The position numbers were made by a program, and so were the translations under genes. Shown here piece after piece: positions 25,101-37,782 of a DNA stretch of 64,000 bases. Each line of letters begins with the position of its first letter. Position 1 is the first letter of the stretch. Source of the stretch: Astrocystis sublimbata (Eukaryota; Ascomycota; Sordariomycetes; Xylariales; Xylariaceae); NCBI GenBank assembly GCA_022453515.1, contig JAJNNY010000046.1, positions 244,519 to 308,518 on the forward strand, read 5' to 3'. The notes beneath the pieces are model-generated. The model was not told the DNA's origin, did not search any database, and was given only the letters and a program-made list of their open reading frames with translations.

Positions 25101-28100
25101 AGCGGACTTATCATGTCCCAGGAAGACTAATCGACAAGCCGGGACATTAGTGACAGTGGCTATCAATACTCGTCTATGATCTTGGTGATATTCAGGGGTA
25201 CGAGCTATGGTAGTAAACCTGTTTCCTGCCTACGTCCGTAAAAGATCACCGCCAAGCTTGTTATACTACCTTTTTAGCTTTTGATGTTGTACATGAGTGC
25301 AAAATTTGACCACTAGAACTAGACTTAACCATATCTAGGTAGTTGTCCTTGAAATACCATTTCATAGACTCTAGTACTCGCGTACTTCAGCTGCGATTAG
25401 TGTTGAATCGAATTGATGTCCCTCGGATATTAGTTATAGACATTGTGACTGCGCCCTTTCAGTAAAGACTCTCAACAATGAAGTTCAAGTCTGTACCATT
25501 CCTGCCCATCGAGGAACATCATTTAGCTGAACCGCCCCAAATCCAGTTCATCAGAACCCAATTTCTTAGACAATTGCCGAAATTGAGGCCATATAATGAT
25601 TTTCAACGTCTTCATTTGACGTCAATATCGCAATAGTAGAACGTTGTAGGGGTTCATGACCTGCTATACTGTTTCTCGACTAGGGGCAGAAATGGGGCAA
25701 ACAGCCTTGGCTCTAATGCCTGGCATCAGCCACGATCACTACACCAAACGCTATGATGCATCAAAATACCTATTACAAGTGTCAAGTACTGTACTACATG
25801 ATACTTCCGAGACTCACTTCTGCTGCACTGTGAAGCATCTGGACTTGATATCACACGATTCTCGTCCATTCCTCTCAATCTAATTCTTGGTTAATCTCAA
25901 AGCATTTGAGCCGATATGGGGAGAAGACAGCAGAGAAAGCCTTGCATCGCCGCACGCTATTGTGGCGACCCTAGCAATTATCATCGCGCTTAGCCAATAA
26001 TCGCGATAGCCCACTGTGAAATTGTAGTATGGGCTGGGGGACTATGCGACCGACCTGCAGCCACAGGGCCGGCCTTGTCCGTATTCACACCATGGCGACG
26101 AAACACAGGCCAGCATTGCTGGCCCCAGCCGGCCGTCTTGCGCGACCCGAGACAACTAGACGGCACGAAGAAGCATCACACACCCGCCGGGCTGCCTTCG
26201 GCCATGACACGACCGTTGCATGTATTTTACACTTGGGCCTTTTGCATCACCTGAGTCGCACTTACCATGGTGTTGGGACCGGCTGCGCCGAATACTGGAC
26301 AACGTATTTGTGATTCCAGCGGGTGCAGTACGAGAGTAGTGTTGCGAGGTCATCGCGATTGGCGGTGCATCTTCCTTTTACGATGCTAAGAGGTTGAGCA
26401 GACTGACTGACAGACTGCCTTGTGACGACGACGGCCTCCCTTCGCCCAAAGATAGGAGAGAAGCAACCGCTATGACCAGTTAATTGCACACAGCACAGAG
26501 TTTGGCGATCATGCTATACTACCTAAGTACCTACCCCCTTACTTGGCACCAAAGCCAGAGCGATGAGCCGCGAACCACGGCCAAGGCAACTTGATTGATT
26601 AATTCCCCTTAATGCAATACGCGCTTGTTCGGTTTGTTACGCCATCTGCTCCGCGGGCTTGGTATCTCCACAATGACCAAATGCCCTCTCGACCCTCATA
26701 CTATGTAAGTATATCCATCCACCTGCATGCCGTCAGACATTGGAGGAGGAACCACGGGCCACGGAGCGCACCGCAACTCCGATGAAATGATCTGTGCTTG
26801 TCTGGCCATATTGAGATCGCGCACATTCTTACGCGACACACAGGCCTCGAGGACCCTCAATGTCCACCAGCGACGACGTATTAGAAGCCTTCCCATCCCA
26901 CTGGTGCCGAATCACATCTCGCCAACAACGCAACCCGTGCCTTACGATGCCTTAGGGCTGACCCAAAGCAGCCGTCTGCTACTTTTTCACAGCAGACCCT
27001 CTTCCCCCTCCCTCCAATATCTGCAATGCCACTTTCCAACCCGCTATTTGATTTGCAACCGAAACGACGTCGGCGACGCAAGCAGATGTCTCCTCTGACC
27101 GCTCATCACGAATGCAGGGAATGCCCTGAGAGACACACACACTACCCAATTGCCCCGGGCCACGTACTTTGTCATGCTCCCAAGCAGTCGGTTCTTGCCC
27201 CAGTGCAATGTGTTTGCCTGTCGCCTGAATCTGATGCCGACTGGCGTGCCTCTCAAATAGTCCGCATGAAATTTGACTACCTAATACAGCCCACAGTGCA
27301 GGAGTTTAACGGGCTCATGCCGGTAGGGGTCTGGTTGCGCACCTTACATCGTAGCATGTTCTCCAACGATGCTTAACTTGCCGCCTCGAATGAAGGCACA
27401 ACTATTACGACTGTTATTATCCCCCCACTCCGCAACAACTTGTCTTGGAGTTGGCGGTGGTCCGGTGATTTGAGATTGCACTCACTGTGCTGCAGGCGCG
27501 AGTTGGAGGAGGTAGCAGAGTTTTGGGGGCCACAATCTTCAAGCTGTGGACCCATGACCGTCCCGATCGATCGTGATGCAGCAAATGCATGGCACGAGAC
27601 AACCTAGGTACTTACTTTCTAGCTTATGTCAACATCAGATTTCCCCATTCGCGGCAATGATGATTACAAAATATGACTGTCATACCGCGGTGTACGGGAC
27701 GGCATGTAGCATTGGAAACGGTAGGGCTGATGATGCACGGTGGTTTACCATGGATAGATTCCTAACAAGATCATGCACAACGTGTCTACGACCCTACCCT
27801 CTTGGAAATGTTACTCTATTAGCCATAACCAGGCATCAAAAACAGACGTAGTCATCATTTAGGGCTCAGTCACTGACAACTCGCGGTCTTGGCTGCCGTG
27901 CCAGCTTATTTTTTGCCCATTTTGCTATATTTACTAACTATAAGGCCACCAATGATGGGCTTAAGATGCATAGATAGACAGTACCACGTTGTATTTCGAC
28001 AGCTGACCCTCCTTGATAATTAACCCAAATACACAAGTCACTTGGCGTGTTGTATCAACATCATCATCTAATTTGGTGCCTAACAAGAGGCTGTACGTGG

Positions 28101-30098
28101 GCATTGCTCCTGTAGCAAACCTTACCAAGCAACGATCTACCCCCCGAGAAACTCGGAGTCATCTTCATGATCACCCGGTACCCGGAGTGAGATAGCAGCC
28201 ACGTTCCCGCGACCCAGGCATCACTTGGCAACTATACAAGGCAGTTATACATGATGATTCCTCTTAAGTCCTGTATATCCGAACATACGTACACTGCTAG
28301 CGGTCATTGAGGCTATGTTGCACTTGTTGAGTCAACTTCATCTTCGTTGCCTTGATATTTCTCTGAAATTCTCTCTTGACTGCCGTGAACGTAGGCTACT
28401 ATCAATTTCAAACCGTGATTTAACTTGGTGCCTGTGATCGTGTATATTCGAGCGTACCTAGGGGTTACGGTCCATCTGGTTCAGACCCAAGCTAGTCTTT
28501 TAGTCAATCTATAATTAAATACTGAGTCAATTGCGGATGTAACTATCGTGATAGAAAGGGAAATCAACTGCCGTCTAGGACTTCGTGGGATAAAGTCCTG
28601 CCTAATTGAACCGTAATCGACTCTATCATGTTCCATGTGTCTTGTCACACATTGGACACGGTATTATCATTAATAATCAACACCTTATCTCCTCCATCAC
28701 AGCATCCATATCAAATCATACACGGTCCAAAAAAAGAAGCCATGGATATCGCATGAGATCAAAGTGCAAGATCATTCAGTAACGCAGTGCTTGGTAATAC
28801 TCCCGTGCTTTCTAGACTAAAAATAAACTTCAGAGTGCCGTCAACCCGCTGTGCAGGGTCCGCCGTCATAATATTTGTGTTCACCATAACCGCTAACATG
28901 CCGGTTGCTGCTGGCCGCTTCCAACAGCATATTCTACCAACATGCATTGCTGTGCCCGTGCCCATTATTAACGCTTAACGCCCTCTAAAATTATCCAAAG
29001 CCAACAAACACGTGGCACAGGGTCGTATTGGGAATTTTATCCACGCCTGTAGTGCGTACCGAGATCCTTCTGTAGCAGTGTAATCGGCTCTTCTCAGTTT
29101 CTTTCTTTCTATGCGGCGAAGAGTAGGCTGATATTGGGGCCGCAAGTCCCTGGCGCTACCGGAAAGATAAAGTTGCCGCACGTGGAGCCCCTGGAGTTAG
29201 CAAATCCACGGAGGCGTCAGGGAGTACGAACGTGTGAGTTTGCGGTACCGCTATATGGATTTTTTTTTTAGCTTCTCGCACTGGGATGTTCAAGTCACAC
29301 ACCAGGCCCCCAGGAACTCAAACAAATACAGCTCACCAGGGCTAGTTACGGACGCACGCCATGAAGTCGTGTCATCATCACCCTGCTGTATAAGCATAGT
29401 GCATACTGCTGTGCCATATCTATCCGTAGACTCTTCTCCAGAAAGGCCCCGGGGGTTATGACATGTGCCGTTCGATAGGTGGGAAGGATTGTGACGAGAT
29501 TATCATGGCACACGCAGTACCTATACTTCGAACTACGTTCACACACTGCCCTTACTGCGACGCAACGGCCACTAAGCCATCGCTCCGTAATCACAATTTG
29601 ACACTTTCGATGCCGTAAGTGAGACATTACTTCTCCTCGACAATCCCCTTAGCAAGAACGATTCCATGTGTCATCCTTTGCACTCCACCCTCTATCCCCC
29701 GCGAATCTCAGACGCCTCTCCTTCTCCTCAATGTCAACGTCAACACCTCGCCATCATGCTTGCTTATTGGTCCCTTGTCATCAAGCTACTCCCCTTGGCC
29801 ATCCGAGATAACTTACACAAGCGCCCGGTCCGTCCCCAGCCCCCCCTATCCTCCCCCTCTCACTGGTGGCTTCCCATATCGCCTGTCTCGAAGCTTTCAC
29901 CCGTTCCATCCTTTCAATACGACATAGCAACGCCACAACGTCGATCGCCGTGGGGCCTGGCCACACGCTCATTCGACACTAGACGCAGACTTTGATTGAA
30001 AAAGTCCTACGGACTTGCAGGTCTAGAACAGCCGTGCGGCCTTGTGTTTGGGGTAGATGTGAGTTGAGTAGGTAGGTATTAGCTTATGATGGTCGCCT

Positions 30099-30122
30099 CC
30101 TGCCTGCCTGCCTGCCTGCCTG
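30099..30122. repeat. (CCTG)6 tetranucleotide microsatellite
   Basis: Six uninterrupted CCTG units in noncoding DNA, about 30 bp after a GTAGGTAGGTA stretch. Confidence 0.9.
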
Positions 30123-32110
30123 CTTCACGAAACCCCTCACGAAAAGGGGCCGTGTTTGACAACAGCGGAATAGAACTTGCGCAATAGTTCAGCCCCTAAT
30201 CCCGTAGTGGGTATTATTTGTACCCGAATAGAGCATCATTAAACACATAACACAAACTTAACGTAGTCAAGCAGAATCTTTGTGCCCGAGAAAATCGCCT
30301 TCGTGCAAAAGTCGTAGACGGAAACCGTGGATCCCGACATCGGTAAGATGAGGGCCGCGCGAGGAAGGACTCGAGATCGGCACGAAAGTGTATAGTATCT
30401 TAGCACGGGAGGGAGACAAGAAGCATGGGGAAACACCGCAGGATCCTCAGCATCTCCCTCTCCCCCCTAGAGGCCGGAATACGACTCTGCAGCGGAAATA
30501 GCGCAGCCCATCCACCCATTCACATGTCCCCAGCAAGGAAAGGAGCGCCACGAGTCGCACGGGAGCGGATGCCGAGATGAGGACACTCGCCTCGCACAGG
30601 GAACGAAAAGGACCGAGCATGATAGGGCCAAGGTAGTGAGTGTACCGGTACCACAGCAGCATGGCACAACAGCAACGCTCCCTTCTTCCCCCCCCCTCAC
30701 TTTTCCAGGGCGAAACCTGCTCCAGGGAAAAGTTGCTGGGGTGGGGGGAGATGGCTGATAGCTTGCTTACAAACTTGCAGCTTTTCCAGCACGCCCTCGT
30801 TCGCTGCAAGGCTGCGGCAAAGTGTTTCCGGCACAATTGCAACTGCAACTGTAGCATGGATGGTTGATTACTCGATATACTCGTGCTCATGCTCATGCTC
30901 ATGCTCATCGCTTCAGCCGCCCTTGCTCCTTCGCGTCATTGGATTCGCGTGCAAATCAGTCTAACAACTTTGTCGTGTGCAACCCTTTTCACCTCTATCT
31001 ATTGGCAATGTAGCTTTTTTCACCTTCTCGCCACCGGCCAAGAGCTTCAGGGGCTCCGGCATGCAACGCGGCATCGAACCTCGACGATCCTAGTAGTTAT
31101 CCTCAGAAGCGACTATCGACTGCATTGAAGCACGAAATGAGCTCAATGTGCAGTTATCTGCATTATTGCTAAGCACTTCATGCACCCTCCTACTGCGTGA
31201 CCTTGGCAACTCTCTGAAATGACGAACGGTGGCCATTCGCTCGTCATCGCAAGGGTCTAGCCGTGCAGCAGGGCTTTCACACTATCATCGGTCTCTCTAG
31301 TAAGTACCTCTACATCGTCGCTTAGTGAAGGTAGATGGGAATCACCTCGCTTGCCGGTCATCATCTATCGACGTTACATGAGTACAACATGGTCTCCGAG
31401 GATTTGTTCACGCACTATCCAAGAGACCAGTAGTTTGCTATAGATGATCATTGACAGTGAATATGAGTTATTGGTCGAAGACTCTCGAGGTACTGTTATC
31501 TAAATCCGCGTACGGGGCATGTTCAAAATAGTATCAAGAGGCTACGCTACGTAAGGTGTGCATCGAGGACAGTGTCGGCTCATTATAGTCCCTGGATCAA
31601 CGGCCCTTGGTTCATGGATTCATGTCAACAGTGCATCTTATCTTAGACTTCCTACCTAAGGTTAAATGACGTTCGTCTCTTTACCCAAACCTGCTCCAGT
31701 CCGATTGGTTTGCTCCTTTGAAGCCTTCATGCAAGCCTCCAAGGGACGATGTCAAGCGAAATTAATTGACAATTGTAAATGTCGTCCATATTCAAGACAG
31801 CAGTTTTATATAGGGTGTCAATGGAAATGTAGTGGCTAGGGTTCTATGCGTCTGGCGATGCACTGCAGCCGGTGTCTTCGGCCTCGAGGGCGAAGATTTT
31901 GTTAGCAGTGCCCTGGTAAGCAACCCATAGTATAGCTACATTTAGATCAAATACATCTGATTCTGGATCATGTCACGACTAACACACTATTTATTTGCCC
32001 TGGGTTGTCTTGGGAAGAAATAAGGATATCAAGGCTTGACACCAGTTTTTTTGTATGTATAATATCGCTTGAGGATACTAACCACATGCGATCCTGTGGT
32101 GAAAGTGAAG

Positions 32111-32208
32111 GGCAAGATGGCCGAGTTGGTTATGGCGTGAGGTTAAGGTCACCTTAGCACAATTTCCTCATGGAGCAATCCGCGTGGGTTCAAGTCCCAC
32201 TCTTGTCA
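32111..32208 (+). tRNA. tRNA-Leu(AAG) with intron
   Basis: The cloverleaf can be folded by hand. The acceptor stem GGCAAGA pairs with TCTTGTC (one G-T pair), with discriminator A at 32208. The D arm is GCC..GGC. The anticodon stem TGAGG/CCTCA encloses a loop with anticodon AAG at 32145-32147. A 16-nt intron (32149-32164) follows the purine after the anticodon and contains CCTTA, complementary to the anticodon region as in eukaryotic tRNA introns. A long variable arm of the leucine type (TGG..TCC) precedes the T arm GTGGG-TTCAAGT-CCCAC. Internal promoter boxes are visible: A box TGGCCGAGTTGG (32118-32129) and B box GGTTCAAGTCC (32187-32197). CCA is not encoded, as expected for a nuclear gene. 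It should decode CUU (and CUC after A-to-I editing). Confidence 0.93.
32149..32164 (+). other. tRNA-Leu intron (16 nt)
   Basis: Lies one base 3' of the anticodon. Its CCTTA can pair with TAAGG of the anticodon loop and stem, the usual arrangement recognised by the tRNA splicing endonuclease. Confidence 0.85.
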
Positions 32209-34283
32209 CTAATTTTTCTTTTTTTTTCAAAATTTCCCATTCTTATTAATATCGAGTACTTGTTATTTTTATTGCATAAGATAGTAACATCTGCTAGCTT
32301 AAGGTTAATATATAAAGGAATTGTTTTATAAAAGATAGCAGCGAATAAAACTAGTTGCTAGATAGTTTTGCCTTAGAGTGAAAGGATCTAGTAGTACTTA
32401 CGGAGTTGAATAGAACAGTAAGGGTAAGGTATTAATTCCAGTGATTCCTGGGCTCTGTCAACATCTGAAAGGTCGCCAAGTCTTTATGTACACAATTCTA
32501 ACACCCAAGTGGTTTTTGCAATGAGGCCCCGGGGTCACTATGAGGCTCATACTACCTTGGCACCGGACACACCAATACTTGTAACATGTTAATTCGTATA
32601 CATTGCTGTCGACAACAATGACAGTGTTACTATGTACAATTTATTCAATTTAGTTTCTACACTTGTCCTAGTGAGGTAAATGTGAGACATAGCTCGGCAA
32701 TCAATATGTACTGATTACCATGCCTTGAGTATATCGCCACAGCATACCCAGCCATTCTATATACTGCAACCATCACAATCCATAACCCGAATACAATGAC
32801 AGTGTCATGTTCTTACCGTCACCATGATGTATCACCAACTATCTAATAATATACCTACTGTAGAACAGATTGTGTCTTCAAGAGTGCAGTAACGAGAGGA
32901 AGGGGTAGAAGCAAGATGTGACGGAAGGTGACTAGTGCTGAGGAGTAAGTTGTACACAAGCAACTAATTACATGGCGTGCTATTCATCGCCAGTGGCCTG
33001 CTAATAACTATCACCATCTTGATTGATAAAGTATGCAATAATTAGTAGCCATCAACACAGCCTCTATGAATTGGCATAGGTATGGGGAGCTATGCTTTAA
33101 GGCGAATGATCAGGTAACTACGGATTTTACTGAGAGTTGAGCTGATTAATGCTATCTGATAAAAGTTCAAGGTTGATGCTTAACTATAACGAACCCTTTG
33201 AAGTTGAACAGTACTGCGATGACATTCGATCACTCTCGTCATAATGTCCGCCTTGAATTCACCTTAAGCTAATGACTGCTGGAGTAAGAAATGATATGGC
33301 AGCTTTGTGACAAGCCTTTAAAGCGAGGTTATTACTATATAAGTGTGTTTTAATATTCATAATACTATAGCGAGATTGGATAAAATTGTTTATACAACCT
33401 TCAATGCTAGCTAACCGTTATAGTGTTAATAGCTAATTAGTGTTAAACTATATAATAATATAAGAGAATTAAGCTAGTTTTAATTATAGTTAGGGTTTAA
33501 CTTAATAGTTTATAGCATTAACTAAGAACCTGTTACACTTATACGCTTTCTCTCTATTTAATGTTTAATTTCTTAGTTAAACTAAGAAATCTATTAAAAG
33601 CTTAACTTTTAGGATGGATTCTTTAACTTTTAAATATTATAAGATATATATCTATATTCCTTTTATTTATTACTTATTAACTAGGACCTTACTCTCCTTT
33701 CAGTTATCAACTTTAATAAGTAACTTTTAGGTTTCATTACCTTTCAACTACCTACTTAGGTAATTAATCTCCAATCAATTGTCAATCGATTGTCAATCGA
33801 TGTCCCAGCTCACCCGAGGTTGATGTGAATTGTGACAATGCGTACATCACACAAACACGTTCCAGGACCAAAAGGCCCCAACCCAAACTCTCCCACTGAT
33901 CATTCTTTTGAGGGCATTTGTATTTTGGTCACAATGTCAAGAACACTTCTATATAAATTGCAAAATAGAAGCAATCACAGAGCTAGAGCTACATGGTAGA
34001 CCCACACGAACCCTCAGGTGAGCCGGGGGTATTATCAGCTCAGCTTGTCTGATCGCTGTGAAATCTACACGAGTACTCACTGAGTACCTACTCAAAGTCG
34101 AGAACACGTGTCATAGGTCTTGGCCAAGATCATTAGCGTGTTGATCCGGCAACGAAATCGCGGTGTATGTAAAAATTGCACAGCCCGTCCTCCGAAACTT
34201 CTTCCTTGCAGTTTCCATCAGCCGTCCTCAATTGCCTTCCGATTTTCGCAAGCTGTTCCTGAACTAAACAGAGCCAAAACACA
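32209..34283. other. AT-rich noncoding region
   Basis: No gene is visible. Base composition shifts strongly to A+T, most clearly from about 33330 to 33780, where TA-rich words dominate (TATA, TTAA, TAAT). A direct repeat ATTGTCAATCG occurs twice in tandem at 33778-33799, at the right edge of the AT-rich block. The right end should contain the promoter of the Cys-rich gene at 34284. Confidence 0.65.
32213..32227 (+). terminator. RNA polymerase III oligo-T terminator
   Basis: A TTTTT run and then nine T residues begin 5 bp after the tRNA 3' end, the normal Pol III termination signal. Confidence 0.85.
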
Positions 34284-35075
34284 ATGGACAGACACAGCAA
34301 CAAACGACAGCGTCTGGATACGCACGGAACACCTGACGCGCACCCCGTTGATTTCGACGACAACGAGCATTACAGTCCCTACGAGTCCGACAGCCCAATT
34401 GATTTCAGCTATTACGAAGCACCGAAGTACAATCCTAATGCAATTGTAACGGAGCCGGTTTTTCAACGGCTCACGCGCGACGATCTGTTCCTGTGCCTGA
34501 GAAGAGCGTTAGGATCGGAAATGCCCGAGTTCAGCACACGCATAGAAATTTGGAAAGGAAAATGGGACAAATTTGAAGCGATACCATCAGACCGCACAAG
34601 CGATCATCCGCCGCCTTCAGCTGATCAAAAGGCCGAGCTACAGCGCGAGCTTCTGCGTATTGGACTTCTCGATGACGGAGGCAGCTGCTCATATTTCTTC
34701 TCTTTTTGCTTTGGAGGTGGCGGGAATAGTGGGAACGACTTCGGTGGCTTCTTGAGCGGCTTGTCAGCCGTGTATGCTGGTGGCAGCCCGACTACTGGTG
34801 GCTTCCCAGGTGGAGGCGGCGGCTTCGGATTCCCGCGATCGCGAGAACAGGACCGCATCCCTAGGTCGGAGCTTGAGCAACTTGGCCTGGGGGGTGCCTG
34901 GGTAGACGACAATTCCACGTCGCATTGTCCAGTGTGCCGTGAGTGTGCTGACTGGCGTGAGTGGCACTGCAAAACATGCAAGAAGTGCACATACGGTCTT
35001 AGCCTTCCATGCCAGGGTTGCGGCGGTGTATCGAACATGTATCATAGTGACAGTCTTCGATCCAGTCGCGGATAG
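34284..35075 (+). CDS. Cys-rich protein of unknown function
   Basis: Single-exon gene of 263 residues starting at an ATG preceded by a purine-rich ACACA context. I do not recognise a named family. The N-terminal ~85 residues are polar, with a basic KRQR patch and many Asp/Tyr/Pro. Residues about 60-85 ([18 protein letters not shown]) and 95-125 look helical. The centre is a long Gly/Phe/Ser low-complexity stretch (about 140-190), resembling condensate-forming or glue-type linkers. The C terminus (about 212-252) holds a compact Cys/His cluster: CPVC, EC, HC, CKKC and PCQGC, probably binding one or two zinc ions as a zinc ribbon or treble-clef-like fold. No signal peptide or membrane segment is seen. 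The regular codon structure and the Cys cluster argue that it is real; function is open. Confidence 0.72.
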   Translation: MDRHSNKRQRLDTHGTPDAHPVDFDDNEHYSPYESDSPIDFSYYEAPKYNPNAIVTEPVFQRLTRDDLFLCLRRALGSEMPEFSTRIEIWKGKWDKFEAIPSDRTSDHPPPSADQKAELQRELLRIGLLDDGGSCSYFFSFCFGGGGNSGNDFGGFLSGLSAVYAGGSPTTGGFPGGGGGFGFPRSREQDRIPRSELEQLGLGGAWVDDNSTSHCPVCRECADWREWHCKTCKKCTYGLSLPCQGCGGVSNMYHSDSLRSSRG

Positions 35076-37782
35076 TGGCCGCGTGCCTCGAGAGTCGACT
35101 TATATATGAAGGACCTTGAAGTTGCGTCTATGTTATATGATATTGCTATCAAACAATATATACATCCCCCTTGGCAACAGAGTCGCTTTAAATGGACTGC
35201 TACTAGAAAAGGGCCATCGTGACTCTGCTTACCACCTTCTCAATTCTATTCTTTCTGGCCATTGTCTCTATTTCTAGTATCAGAATGATAATATCGTTAC
35301 ATAATATTCAAAGCGATGACGATGCATTCATGTAATATTTCGGTTTACATCAGGCAATATGCTGAGCAGAGGCCATAGTTGTCAAACACCATCTTTTAGG
35401 TTCCGAACACCGGCAGTAAGTCCAATAACGCCCAGTCTCGTAGAGGTCTATCAAAACCAGCGCCAATGTAACATCTCCGTATAACCCCGAGAAGGTCGAG
35501 CAGTGATGCCGTGTTATCTCATACAGTGCAGTTGGTCCCTCAAGTTTGGTTTCCTACGTGCGTGTTTGTAATTCAAGCATTGGGATTTTGCCCTTGGTGT
35601 TGGGTTGCTTGTGTCAAGAGTGCTCCTGATATCATTGACGATATTATACTAGGACAGGTCGTTATGGGTATGTTTTTCCCCCTGCGTTGTACGACACTGC
35701 CAAGTGAAAATACTATCATCAAATCGGAAATATCTCTAACAACTTATGGTACTCGAGTAGAAGTAGGCAAATCCCATATCTGAATAATACATTGATTTAC
35801 AAGTAAAACATGTGACTGTCTATAGGAGTCATGACGAAGCAAACCTTAGCCGAGTCGGCTGAACGTGTCTTCGAGAACTGTAGAATCTGACCGCGAATGC
35901 CCTCACGTCTGAGTATTGAACCGCCAACGGTGTCGCGTCGCGTATGCTCATCTCAACTTTCGAGTCATTAATGTTGCACGATATCAGCTCTTGTCGATTA
36001 GATTTCATAAAGCATGAAGTTTTGATGCTTGTCCTGTGTAAGGCTGTAAGCTTATCATTAGTATTTCAAGCTGACCCATGTTGCTTTTGTTGGAGGTCTC
36101 ATGTGTCCATACGTCTGAGCCCTTGTCCACGACCGCGTCTACCCAGTAGCACTCGACTTGTGATTTATCGAGCTTCAGATTAAACCAAATCTATACCCAC
36201 AATGACAATACTGTCAATGGTTGGTGGTGTGCGAAACTCGATCTCATATATAAGTGCAACCTTGTAATAGTTACCCGCCCCTACGGGCTTCGAATTGTGA
36301 GATCCATGAGTTGATTGCACGTGAACCCGATAGTGAGTCCCTGGGTTTAGCAAAAGGCAAATGCACATTCAGATTGATCAATTGATCATGCCGCATAGAC
36401 ATATTTTGCCAATGCTGCCCGTAACCTGGTGCCGACCACGTGTTGAATTGAATTGACTTAGTCGCCTGGACTCGTGGTCGATGCTAAAAGTCTGCCAAGG
36501 GCTCGATTAGGAGTATGAATGAAGATCGTTCTTCTCCGCAAAGCATACGAAGAACGCGTCACTTGGCGAGGCTTGTTCGTCAATTAAGCATCTAGATTTG
36601 CGCTCTTGGCCTGGGGGATGACGCTCTTGGCTCTGGGGAGAATGATCTTGCTTTCTCGCTTGGCTCTGGGGTTGATGTTTCTTGGCCTGGAGAGCAGAGC
36701 TGGAGGTGACATCACGACCCCTGTGCTAGTCAGGGCATCCCAGTAAGCTCAGCTACCACCACGAGCGCTTAGCTCTCACCACACCTGCTGCTGCGATCGA
36801 TCATAACACTAAGTACTCAGCCTCAATTCAGGTCCTATGTAAAATGTGCTTGGTGAAAGAGCTTGCGGGTAAAGATATTTCCATGTTACTGCAGAGTGTG
36901 AATTTAGTGATGAGTGTTTTGTGCTTTGCGCTTTGGTATTGACTGACTTGATCCACGCTCTTAAAGCAGCATAGGGGTTCACCCACATGGGTCCCAGCTT
37001 GAGCTAGCGCTACCGGTCGGTCCGAATCTGTATTTGCGTGCAGGTTTAGAGTGGGACAGGCAGATAGGCAGTTGCGTGGAGGTTGGGATGGGGAACAGAA
37101 TTGGGAAAGTGATTGATGTTATTATGTGTTGTCAGTAAGGGCGGATGAGAGCAGCAAGATGTAACCTCAAATCCTGTGCTGTGAGACCCCATGATAAAGA
37201 CGATCAACTTCTTCTGTAGGAAGTGTAAACACAGCCGTACCGCATGAGTGCGACTGACCGTACATAGCACCCAAACAGTCTGAAGCGCCGTATCTCTATG
37301 ATGGTACCTAGTTTCGCACTGTTGGAAAACCCGGGAAAATGTATAACCTGTTCAAACTTGCTCGATAGCTAGTCAAGATTAACGCGTTGCAACTGTCTGA
37401 TCTACCTCAAGTATGTACAAAATCTATGTAAATACGCAGCGGAACACTCTGACGAGTCGCATTTACCCCCGTGCATGGAGATTTGGACTGTAGTTCAACG
37501 TCCGGCGACTCGGGGTCGCTGCTGCTGATCAGGTAATTTGCCTCGAATCTACTGCAACATCTCCGCAAAGCAGTTTGCCGAGTCTAGCGATTTGCGGTGC
37601 GAGCCCTTGCTACAGGCCTGCTCGCTAAATTCCGCGACGGCTCTCGCGCTCTCATGCAATCTGAGCCAATCCACGCCGCAGGTGGGCGTTCCCGGCTTAA
37701 TCCCGATTAGTCCGTAATCCGACGATCCAACGCGAACCGAGTAGGTTGATATGATGGCTTTAATTTTTTCCACAATAAAACC
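35076..37782. other. intergenic region, nothing recognised
   Basis: About 2.7 kb without a supportable gene. Open frames are at most ~90 codons and lack domains. A degenerate repeat of CTTGGCYCTGGGG-like words is present at about 36600-36700. Confidence 0.6.
36601..36700. repeat. degenerate tandem repeat around CTTGGCTCTGGGG
   Basis: CTTGGCTCTGGGG occurs exactly at about 36636 and 36659, with variants CTTGGCCTGGGGG near 36605 and CTTGGCCTGGAGA near 36681. Spacing is 20-30 bp and the intervening bases share GATGACGCT/GATGTTT-like words. Confidence 0.6.

Larger units (their letters stand above)
19096..32110. other. 13-kb gene-poor region
   Basis: No protein gene can be supported. Open frames are short, overlap in several frames and show no domains. 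The left end is the upstream region of the Myb-like gene. Features seen: a 19-bp tandem repeat near 19873-19917, an 11-bp perfect inverted repeat at 22152-22176, a (CCTG)6 tract at 30099-30122, CCTAGGTAGGTAG at 22608-22620 and TACCTACCTACC at 20673-20684, and GTACTCGTA (either strand) at 19251, 19775, 21323 and 24071. No intact transposase or reverse transcriptase can be read, although decayed element remnants cannot be excluded. Confidence 0.55.
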
